A stretch of 5,019 nucleotides of DNA from Deltaproteobacteria bacterium (GTDB lineage Bacteria > Desulfobacterota > Binatia > Binatales > Binataceae): NCBI GenBank assembly GCA_027403435.1, contig DAHZDR010000417.1, forward strand, positions 1 through 5,019, in the 5' to 3' direction. The position numbers were made by a program, and so were the translations under genes. Each line of letters begins with the position of its first letter. Positions within the stretch are counted from its first letter, which is position 1. Positions 1-5,019 of the stretch are shown here, in pieces. Under the pieces are notes generated by a model. It saw nothing but the letters and a program-made list of their open reading frames with translations. It was not told the origin of the DNA and did no database searches.

Positions 1-908
1 CGATTGTCGATTTGTTCGAGGCGGGCCGGGTCGGCTTCGATTCGCGAGGAATAGGCGGCCAGCGCGCGGGCCGCCTCTTCGAGATTCGCGCGGCCGGCCG
101 CGATCAGATCGAGCGTCGAACGCAGCGCGGGATCGATCGCGACGGCGTCGGCGAGCCGGTTTTCGCTGGCCGCGATCGCGTCGATCACGGCGCCGTCGCC
201 GCCATAGAGGGCCTGCTCGGCCGCGCCGGCGGCTTCGGCCAGACGGGTAGCGTTGACGAGCAGCGCGCGTTCGGCGGCAAGCCGTTGGTCCTCGCCGGCT
301 TCGAGCGCGGCGCGTTCCAGTTCGGCGGCGCTGAAGCGCGCGATTTCGAGCAGTTCCGCGCGGCCGCGCTCGCGGCGTTCGAGTTCGTCGAGCCGGGCGC
401 GGAGGTCGCGGGCGTGGCCGTAGGCGGCGCGGTAGCGCTCAAGTTCCGGCTCGATTCCGGCGTGGCGATCGAGAATCCGCAGATGGCTTTCGCGCTGTAG
501 CAACGATTGCTGTTCGTGCTGGCCGTAGATTTGCACGAGCGCGGCGCCAATTCGCGCGAGCGCGGCGACGGTCGTCAGCGAATCGTTGATCATCACGCGG
601 GAACGGCCGCCTTCGGCGATTATGCGGCGAATCAATAGTTCGCGCGGGTTTTCGGCGTCGAGAAATTCCGCCGCTTCCGCCGGCGGCGCCTCGCCCTCGA
701 CCTCAAAGAGCGCCTCGACCACCGCTTCCTTCGCGCCCGCCCGCACCATTTCGGGCGACGCGCGTTCGCCGATCAGCAGGCCGAGCGCGGTCGTCACGAT
801 CGTTTTGCCGGCCCCGGTTTCTCCGGTAAGAACGTTGAGGCCGGGACCGAACGCAAGCTCGGCGGCCTCGACCACGGCGAAGTTGCGGATGCGCAATTGG
901 GCCAGCAT
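1..908 (-). CDS. recN: DNA repair protein RecN, N-terminal 302 residues (runs off left edge)
   Basis: RecN is an SMC-like cytoplasmic ATPase that acts at DNA double-strand breaks together with RecA. The frame is open from the ATG at 908 to the window edge and no stop interrupts it. Near the N-terminus is the family's 'LRIRNFAVVE' start, followed by the Walker A motif GETGAGKT at residues 29-36 (T where many members have S). Then come an 'RRII..GGRSR..IN' strand (94-108) and the Q-loop-like YGQHEQQSLL (128-137). From about residue 155 the protein is Glu/Arg/Ala/Leu-rich and coiled-coil-like, and near the edge is the RecN-typical IEADPARLEQI. The family is about 550-570 residues, so the distal coiled coil, signature motif and Walker B are off the left edge. 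It lies 15 nt downstream of nadK, a common pairing. No LexA-type operator is evident, and transcription probably comes from upstream of nadK. Confidence 0.96.
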   Translation of the reverse strand, partial: MLAQLRIRNFAVVEAAELAFGPGLNVLTGETGAGKTIVTTALGLLIGERASPEMVRAGAKEAVVEALFEVEGEAPPAEAAEFLDAENPRELLIRRIIAEGGRSRVMINDSLTTVAALARIGAALVQIYGQHEQQSLLQRESHLRILDRHAGIEPELERYRAAYGHARDLRARLDELERRERGRAELLEIARFSAAELERAALEAGEDQRLAAERALLVNATRLAEAAGAAEQALYGGDGAVIDAIAASENRLADAVAIDPALRSTLDLIAAGRANLEEAARALAAYSSRIEADPARLEQIDN

Positions 909-914
909 CCAGGT

Positions 915-918
915 CTCC
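915..918 (-). promoter_or_regulatory. Shine-Dalgarno of recN
   Basis: On the minus strand the nadK stop TGA is followed by CGCGCGGAGACCTGG and then the recN ATG. GGAG sits 6 nt before the ATG, which is near-ideal spacing. This supports the ATG at 908 as the recN start and shows that recN is translated independently from a nadK-recN message. Confidence 0.75.
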
Positions 919-923
919 GCGCG

Positions 924-1796
924 TCATCCCCAGCGCAACTTGTCGCGCCAGATTTCGAAATACGGATGGGTCGAACGAATCAGCGCGACTGAATATTTGC
1001 CGCGCCGCACCCGGATCACGTCGTTGGCGGTTAGCGGCGCCGACTCCTGGCCGTCGCAGGTGAGAATCGCGCCCTGGTCGTCAACGTTGACGCGCGCCTC
1101 GAGCTCGAAACTGTCGGGCAGCACGACCGGCCGGTTGCTGAGGGTATGCGGGCAGATGGGCGCGAGCACAATCACGCCGAGATTCGGATAGACGATCGGA
1201 CCTCCGGCGCTGAGCGCGTAGGCGGTCGAGCCGGTTGGCGTCGCGACGATCAGGCCGTCCGCCCGATAAGTGCAGAAAGGCATATGGTCGGCGGCGACTT
1301 CCAGCGTCAGCATCCGGCCCACCGGACGTTTGACGATGACGACGTCGTTTAGCGCGAGAAAGGCCGTTCGATTTTCGGGCGCGCTCCCGACGCGCTCGAC
1401 CTCGGCCTCCAGCATGATGCGGCGATCGACCTCATAATCGCCCTCGACCACGCGCGCCAACGTGGCCATCGCTTCGTCGGTGGTCGCCTCGGTCAGAAAG
1501 CCGAGGCCGCCGAGGTTGACGCCCAGGATTGGAACCGCGCGCTGGCAGATATGGCGGGCGACGCCCAGCAGCGTGCCGTCGCCGCCCAGCACAACCATCA
1601 GGTCGGCGTCGGCCATCAACTTGGCTTCGGCAACGGGAATTGCGCCGATCCGCGCCGCCACGTCGGGATTGGCCAGCGGGCGCAAGCCCTCCCCGCGCAT
1701 CCATCCGCAGAGATGGGCGGCAAGAGTGGTCGCGTTGGCGGGATAGTCATGCCGCACCACCAGACCTACCGACTTAATGGAATCCTTCGCCGCCAC
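924..1796 (-). CDS. nadK: NAD kinase (ATP-NAD kinase, PpnK)
   Basis: This cytoplasmic enzyme phosphorylates NAD+ to NADP+ and so supplies the NADPH pool. At 290 residues it is the usual bacterial length. Visible motifs in order are an N-terminal 'VGLVVRHD' strand (10-17), the hallmark GGDGT (71-75), LGVNLGGLGFLTE (91-103), the ND pair in LALNDVVI (147-154; many homologues have NE), and the glycine-rich NAD-binding segment DGLIVATPTGSTAY (180-193). The C-terminal part has SNRPVVLPD (220-228), CDGQ (247-250) and a family-typical end, YFEIWRDKLRWG. The start is GTG: the in-frame stop TAG at 1809-1811 leaves no ATG before the first conserved strand. No strong Shine-Dalgarno precedes it. It is the second gene of the minus-strand cluster, 76 nt after the transferase gene and 15 nt before recN. 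Confidence 0.97.
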   Translation of the reverse strand: MAAKDSIKSVGLVVRHDYPANATTLAAHLCGWMRGEGLRPLANPDVAARIGAIPVAEAKLMADADLMVVLGGDGTLLGVARHICQRAVPILGVNLGGLGFLTEATTDEAMATLARVVEGDYEVDRRIMLEAEVERVGSAPENRTAFLALNDVVIVKRPVGRMLTLEVAADHMPFCTYRADGLIVATPTGSTAYALSAGGPIVYPNLGVIVLAPICPHTLSNRPVVLPDSFELEARVNVDDQGAILTCDGQESAPLTANDVIRVRRGKYSVALIRSTHPYFEIWRDKLRWG

Positions 1797-1872
1797 CGCG
1801 TTCTGGAACTATCATGCGCCCTTTTGGCGGGCAACGCATCCCGCAATGACGCGCTTCGGCGCGGCGCGAATC

Positions 1873-2721
1873 TCAGCGGCGGGGACGATTTTCAGACGTT
1901 TCGAGCCGGGCCGCGAGGCCGCCGGCCAACAGTCGGCGCAGATAGGCGCGGGTGTGCGGCGCCGGATCGCCCTGGCCGACGCCGCTTTCGGCGGCGAACA
2001 GCTCGGCGCCAAGCCGCCGCAGCGAAGCCGCGTCGTCAACGTCATACCAGCGATCGAGCGCCGCGACTTCGAGCCGCAGTTCCACCGCCCGCGCCAGCGT
2101 CTCGCGATAGACCGCGGCGGTGCTCCAGGCGATATCTTCGAAAATCCGCCGATGGGCGCGTTTGAGGCCGATCAGGCAGTAGCCGCCGTCGTCCGCGCCG
2201 CCGAGCGCGATTCGGTCGCCGTCGCGCGCCAGCGCCGCCAACGCGGCGACGACGATCCGCGCGGGCAAAGTCGGACTGTCCGAATTCATCAGCGTTACGG
2301 AGGCGCTGCCGGCCGCGAACAGGTCCTCGCACACGCCGATCAGGCGCGCGGTCAAGCCCTCGCCGCGCTGTGGAATCAAGCGGAACGCGGGCGGCGCCAC
2401 CCCGTCGAATGCGCTTTCCGCGCCAACCGGAGTGTAGGCGACGAACCCGGCGGCGCGCGCGCCGGTCCGCGCGGCGAAAGCCGCGGCCGCGCGGTCGATC
2501 GTCGCGGTCAAGTCCCGCAGGAAACATCGGTTCAGCTCCGCCGCCTCCGCCGGATCGAGCGGCGGCACGAGCCGGCTTTTTACGGCGCCGGCGATCGGCG
2601 CCTTGGCCATCACGACGACCGCGTGAACGGCCGCCGATGGCGCCGTCGAACCGTTTCGCGCCGCCCTCGCCGGCCCTTGCCGGCCGCGTCCGGCAGTCGG
2701 GAAATCTCTTCGTGTCGCCAT
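1873..2721 (-). CDS. TIGR04282/DUF2064 family glycosyltransferase-like protein (GT-A/CofC-like fold)
   Basis: The protein belongs to the TIGR04282 (DUF2064) family, databased as 'arsenosugar biosynthesis glycosyltransferase' and earlier as an rSAM/selenodomain-associated, CofC-like transferase; the actual substrate is mostly untested. Family signatures are AVVVMAKAPIAGAVKSRL (34-51, the nucleotide-binding first strand and loop), QRGEGLTARL (118-127), MNSDSPTLPA (145-154, the acidic sugar-nucleotide/metal motif around D148), GGADDGGYCLIGL (174-186), WSTAAVY (199-205) and DRWYDVDD (223-230). The 282 residues exceed the usual 200-240 because of an Arg/Gly/Ala-rich N-terminal stretch of about 33 residues. 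ATG 2721 is kept because the only later starts (GTG-ATG at residues 37-38) would remove the first strand. No arsenic-methylation, ArsS or rSAM gene lies in the window, so an arsenosugar role is unsupported. It is first in the cluster with nadK and recN. Confidence 0.85.
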   Translation of the reverse strand: MATRRDFPTAGRGRQGPARAARNGSTAPSAAVHAVVVMAKAPIAGAVKSRLVPPLDPAEAAELNRCFLRDLTATIDRAAAAFAARTGARAAGFVAYTPVGAESAFDGVAPPAFRLIPQRGEGLTARLIGVCEDLFAAGSASVTLMNSDSPTLPARIVVAALAALARDGDRIALGGADDGGYCLIGLKRAHRRIFEDIAWSTAAVYRETLARAVELRLEVAALDRWYDVDDAASLRRLGAELFAAESGVGQGDPAPHTRAYLRRLLAGGLAARLETSENRPRR

Positions 2722-2875
2722 CGCCGGTTTGAACCGCCGCCTTCCGCCTCGATCGGCGGCGCGTCCGTAGCCGCAGGATTAGCCGCGCGCAACGCCCGCC
2801 GCAAGCCGCGCTTCGCCGCCGGCCACGCTTGAGGTACTATTGCGGCGAACCGGAACAGGCGGAAAAGTTCAACCG
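2722..2875. promoter_or_regulatory. Divergent intergenic region between the transferase-nadK-recN and nfo-trpS clusters
   Basis: These 154 nt separate the outward-facing ATGs at 2721 (minus) and 2876 (plus), so promoters for both clusters should lie here. The region is very G+C-rich with no clear operator palindrome or riboswitch-like fold. Towards the minus strand the best sigma70-like pair is poor: TTGCGG at 2799-2804 and GCTAAT at 2778-2783 with a 15-nt spacer. Open frames that cross the region on either strand are Arg/Ala/Gly-rich high-GC shadows and match no family I recognise. Confidence 0.5.
2812..2840 (+). promoter_or_regulatory. Possible nfo promoter (weak sigma70-like)
   Basis: TACTAT at 2835-2840 matches the -10 consensus at four of six bases. 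It sits in one of the few A+T-leaning spots of the intergenic region. A poor -35 candidate, TTCGCC at 2812-2817, lies 17 nt upstream. Transcription would begin roughly 28 nt before the ATG at 2876. The call rests on the -10 element and position only. Confidence 0.25.
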
Positions 2876-3769
2876 ATGACATCGAAAGAATCAGCGAAAA
2901 CCGCGCCCGCGCGACCCCTGATCGGCGCGCATATGTCGATCGCCGGGGGCGTCGCCGAGGCGCTGAATCGCGGCCACGCCACCGGATGCGAATGCGTGCA
3001 GATCTTCACCAAATCGTCGCGCCAATGGGTGTCGCGGCCGTACACGAAGGAAGAAATCGACGCCTTCAAGGCCGCGCTCGGCGCAAGCGGCGTGCGGATG
3101 GTGGTCGCGCACGATTCCTATCTGCTCAATCTTGGCGCGCCCGACGACAAATTGCGCAAGCGTTCCGTCGGCGGCTTGATCGACGAGCTGGAGCGCTGCG
3201 AAACGCTCGGCGTGCCCTACCTGATCGCCCATCCCGGCGCCCATGTCGGCTCGGGCGAAGCCGCCGGTATCGCCGCAATCGCGCGCTCGCTCGACGAAGC
3301 GCATAAATCGTGCGCCGGTTTCCGCGCCGCGATCGCGCTGGAAATCACGGCCGGGCAGGGCAGCAATCTCGGCTATCGCTTCGAGCAGATGGGCGCCATT
3401 TTCGACGCGGTGAAGGAGAACGAACGGCTGCGCCTGTGCTTCGACACCGAGCACGCCTTCGCCGCCGGTTACGACCTGCGTGACGCCGAAGGTTACGAAC
3501 GCACCTTCGCCGAACTCGACGAAAAGATCGGACTCAAGCGGCTGGCCGCGTTCCATATCAACGATTCGCTCAAGCCGTTTCATTCGCGCGTCGATCGCCA
3601 TCAGCATATCGGCAAAGGCTATATCGGCCTCGACGCCTTCCGCCGGCTGGTCAACGACCCACGTTTCGCCGGCCTGCCGATGTGCCTTGAGACCGAACCG
3701 GGGCCGGAAATGGCGGATATCGTCGAGGACTTGAAGACCCTGCATCGGCTATTGGAATCCCGCGACTGA
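2876..3769 (+). CDS. nfo: Endonuclease IV (AP endonuclease, Nfo)
   Basis: This cytoplasmic base-excision-repair enzyme cleaves DNA 5' of abasic sites and trims blocked 3' ends; the fold is a TIM barrel with three zinc ions. It is 297 residues, close to the usual 280-300. All nine metal ligands can be placed by motif: H79 in AHDSYLLNL, H119 in LIAHPGAH, E156 in ALEITAGQGSNLG, D190 and H193 in FDTEHAFAAGYD, H227 in FHIND, D240 and H242 in SRVDRHQHIGKG, and E272 in CLETEPGPE. Y82 matches the DNA-intercalating Tyr72 of the E. coli enzyme. ATG 2876 is preferred over an in-frame TTG at 2840, which would lie inside the candidate -10 element and add 12 unconserved residues. A weak purine-rich stretch (2857-2867) precedes the ATG. 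The TGA stop overlaps the trpS ATG by one base. Confidence 0.97.
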   Translation: MTSKESAKTAPARPLIGAHMSIAGGVAEALNRGHATGCECVQIFTKSSRQWVSRPYTKEEIDAFKAALGASGVRMVVAHDSYLLNLGAPDDKLRKRSVGGLIDELERCETLGVPYLIAHPGAHVGSGEAAGIAAIARSLDEAHKSCAGFRAAIALEITAGQGSNLGYRFEQMGAIFDAVKENERLRLCFDTEHAFAAGYDLRDAEGYERTFAELDEKIGLKRLAAFHINDSLKPFHSRVDRHQHIGKGYIGLDAFRRLVNDPRFAGLPMCLETEPGPEMADIVEDLKTLHRLLESRD

Positions 3770-3771
3770 TG
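3767..3771 (+). promoter_or_regulatory. TGATG stop/start overlap, nfo to trpS
   Basis: The nfo stop TGA (3767-3769) shares its A with the trpS ATG (3769-3771). The only Shine-Dalgarno-like bases nearby are GGA at 3754-3756, 12 nt before the ATG, which is too far for good initiation. Termination-reinitiation coupling is therefore the likely way trpS is translated from this message. That mechanism is inferred from the arrangement. Confidence 0.6.
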
Positions 3772-4770
3772 AATAAACGAATATTGACCGGAGATCGGCC
3801 GACCGGTCCGCTCCATCTCGGCCATTACGTCGGATCGCTGCAAAACCGCGTCCGGCTTCAGCACGAATACGACACTTACGTTCTGATTGCGGACGTGCAG
3901 GCGCTCACCGACAATTTCGAGCACCCGGAAAAGCTCGGCGACAATATCTTTCAGGTTGCGCTCGACTATCTCGCCGTCGGCCTCGATCCGGAAAAAGCCA
4001 GGTTCGTCGTGCAATCGATGGTGCCGGAGCTGGCCGAACTGACTATCTATTTCATGAACCTGGTCACGGTCGCGACGCTCGAGCGCAACCCCACCGTCAA
4101 AGAGGAGATCAAGCAGCGCAATTTCGTCAAGGGCGTGCCGGTCGGTTTCTGGTCGTATCCGATTTCGCAGGCGGCCGATATTACTATTTTCAAGGCCGAC
4201 CTCGTGCCGGTCGGCGAGGACCAGCTTCCGATGATCGAGCAGGCGCGCGAAATCGCGCGCCGCTTCAACCGGCTCTATGCGAAAGTGCTGGTCGAGCCGC
4301 GCGCGATGCTCGGCGCGGTGGCGCGGCTGCCCGGCACGGACGGCGGCGCGAAAATGTCGAAATCGCTCGGCAACTGCGTCTATCTGGGCGATTCGTCCGA
4401 ACAAGTGCGCAAGCGCGTGATGTCGATGTACACCGATCCGACGCGCGTCCATCCGACCGATCCCGGCCACGTCGAGGGCAATCCGGTGTTCACCTATCAC
4501 GACGTGTTCAATCCGGATAAGGCGGAAGTCGAGGAGCTGAAGGAGCGCTATCGCAAGGGGACGGTTGGCGACGTCGAAGTGAAACAGAAGTTATTTGCGG
4601 CGCTGGAGGCGTTCCTGGCGCCGATCCGTGAGCGTCGCGCGGAATTCGCCTCGAAGTCCAAGCGCGTCAATGAGATTATCATGGAGGGGACGCGCCAAGG
4701 CCGCGCGCTCGCGCAACAGACGATGGCTGAAGTCCGCACCGCCATGAAAATCGCGTATAAGTTCGAATGA
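3769..4770 (+). CDS. trpS: Tryptophanyl-tRNA synthetase
   Basis: This class Ic aminoacyl-tRNA synthetase charges tRNA-Trp with tryptophan using ATP; it acts as a cytoplasmic homodimer. At 333 residues it is normal for bacterial TrpRS. The ATP-binding HIGH motif is LHLGH (15-19) after TGDRPTGP, and the second ATP motif is KMSKS (195-199) followed by LGN. The Rossmann core contains ADVQALTD (41-48), YPISQAADI (130-138) with D137 equivalent to the tryptophan-recognising Asp132 of the Geobacillus stearothermophilus enzyme, and PVGEDQLPMIEQ (147-158). The C-terminal helical part contains MSMYTDP (218-224) and VEGNPVFTYHDVF (235-247). Pocket positions differ from the G. stearothermophilus type: Gln44 replaces His43 and Gln134 replaces Met129. 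Some other bacterial TrpRS proteins look similar, so this is probably a clade form. It overlaps its neighbours on both sides by 1 nt. Confidence 0.97.
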   Translation: MNKRILTGDRPTGPLHLGHYVGSLQNRVRLQHEYDTYVLIADVQALTDNFEHPEKLGDNIFQVALDYLAVGLDPEKARFVVQSMVPELAELTIYFMNLVTVATLERNPTVKEEIKQRNFVKGVPVGFWSYPISQAADITIFKADLVPVGEDQLPMIEQAREIARRFNRLYAKVLVEPRAMLGAVARLPGTDGGAKMSKSLGNCVYLGDSSEQVRKRVMSMYTDPTRVHPTDPGHVEGNPVFTYHDVFNPDKAEVEELKERYRKGTVGDVEVKQKLFAALEAFLAPIRERRAEFASKSKRVNEIIMEGTRQGRALAQQTMAEVRTAMKIAYKFE

Positions 4771-4772
4771 TG
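4768..4772 (+). promoter_or_regulatory. TGATG stop/start overlap, trpS to downstream ORF
   Basis: The trpS TGA (4768-4770) shares its A with an ATG at 4770-4772, repeating the nfo-trpS arrangement. No clear Shine-Dalgarno precedes this ATG. A second in-frame ATG at 4803 has GAGA at 4793-4796, about 6-7 nt upstream, and may be the real start. In that case the overlap is incidental. Confidence 0.4.
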
Positions 4773-5019
4773 CCGAACAGCAAGTTTGTGCCGAGAATCG
4801 CGATGACGAAGGAAGAAATATTAGCCGAGGTTAAACGAACGGCGGAAAATAATGGCGGCAAACCGCTTGGCCAAAGTAAATTCAGTCAAAAGACAGGGAT
4901 CAGGGAAAGTGATTGGCGTGGTGTTCATTGGGTGCGATGGAGTGAGGCGCTGTCCGAAGCCGGGCTTGAGCCGAACGTTTACCATAGGCCTTACGGTGAG
5001 CCTTTCTTAATCGAATCAT
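4770..5019 (+). CDS. Hypothetical protein with homing-endonuclease-associated-repeat-like N-terminus (runs off right edge)
   Basis: The frame is open for 83 codons to the window edge. After a short lead, residues 13-69 form one compact module: an amphipathic helix (TKEEILAEVKRTAENNGGKP), then LGQSKFSQKTGI, then W49, W54 and W57, ending in WSEALSEAGLEPN. This helix, F-x(n)-GI, W, 'W-x-x-AL-x-x-AGL' pattern resembles the homing-endonuclease-associated repeat (HNH_repeat, PF18780-like), thought to bind DNA. From memory of the family, proteins starting this way can carry further repeats and a GIY-YIG/T5orf172 nuclease domain at the C-terminus; none of that is visible here. The start is ATG 4770 (overlapping the trpS stop) or ATG 4803, which begins exactly at the module (MTKEEI). 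By hand count 4801-5019 is about 50% G+C, well below its neighbours, with AGT, AGG, ATA and TTA codons, hinting at later acquisition. Confidence 0.75.
   Translation, partial: MPNSKFVPRIAMTKEEILAEVKRTAENNGGKPLGQSKFSQKTGIRESDWRGVHWVRWSEALSEAGLEPNVYHRPYGEPFLIES

Noticed and set aside
801..824. Threonine instead of serine at the end of the RecN Walker A motif
   Set aside because: GKT and GKS are interchangeable in P-loop ATPases, so this is a conservative variant.
12..1191. Plus-strand open frames opposite recN and nadK (12-500, 586-1191)
   Set aside because: They are antisense to intact RecN and NAD kinase frames and carry no motif of their own.
1344..1349. LND instead of the usual LNE in the NAD kinase motif
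   Set aside because: As I recall, Asp at this position is common in NAD kinases of deltaproteobacteria and relatives, so it does not suggest lost activity.
1797..1872. Hairpin between the transferase gene and nadK (CGCGC stem, CGAA loop on the minus strand, 1850-1863)
   Set aside because: The stem is only 5 bp and no U-tract follows, so it is not a credible terminator. Such short GC stems arise by chance in this composition.
1777..2832. A 351-codon plus-strand open frame opposite the transferase gene
   Set aside because: It is Arg/Gly/Ala-rich without any recognisable motif and lies antisense to a gene with clear family signatures. Long antisense frames are expected in sequence this rich in G+C.
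2840..2875. TTG start at 2840 for nfo
   Set aside because: It would overlap the candidate -10 element and add 12 unconserved residues, whereas ATG 2876 gives a normal-length endonuclease IV.
2891..3745. A 284-codon minus-strand open frame opposite nfo
   Set aside because: It mirrors nfo codons and has no family motif. nfo itself carries all nine metal ligands, so this is a shadow.
3619..4500. A 293-codon minus-strand open frame opposite trpS
   Set aside because: It has a His/Arg/Asp-rich composition typical of the reverse complement of a real high-GC gene, and no domain is recognisable.

Overview
The window is compact, high-GC bacterial chromosome (mostly about 60-70% G+C by eye) holding two divergent housekeeping gene clusters, with DNA-repair genes on both sides. 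No rRNA, tRNA, CRISPR array, insertion sequence or convincing intrinsic terminator was found. Gene content and protein style (nadK next to recN, the LND form of the NAD kinase motif, the LHLGH/KMSKS form of TrpRS) suggest a Gram-negative of the deltaproteobacterial type or a related lineage such as Binatota or Acidobacteriota. That placement is an impression from protein style, not a search result.

Left half, minus strand, transcribed right to left: a TIGR04282/DUF2064 nucleotide-sugar-transferase-like gene (1873-2721), then nadK, the NAD kinase (924-1796, GTG start), then the first 302 codons of recN, which runs off the left edge. nadK and recN are 15 nt apart with a good Shine-Dalgarno for recN between them, so they are almost certainly one transcript. 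The transferase is 76 nt upstream of nadK and probably belongs to the same unit.

Middle, 2722-2875: a 154-nt divergent intergenic region that must hold the promoters for both clusters. Only weak promoter-like hexamers are visible.

Right half, plus strand: nfo (endonuclease IV, all nine metal ligands present), then trpS (tryptophanyl-tRNA synthetase), then an open reading frame that leaves the window at 5019. Each junction is a 1-nt TGATG stop/start overlap, which suggests translational coupling.

The last gene is the least ordinary item. It has about 50% G+C and different codon choices. Its protein starts with a module resembling the homing-endonuclease-associated repeat (HNH_repeat type). 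It may be the N-terminus of a nuclease or DNA-binding protein, but the C-terminal part that would decide this lies outside the window. I see no clearly new multi-gene system here; the terminal ORF is the place to extend the sequence.
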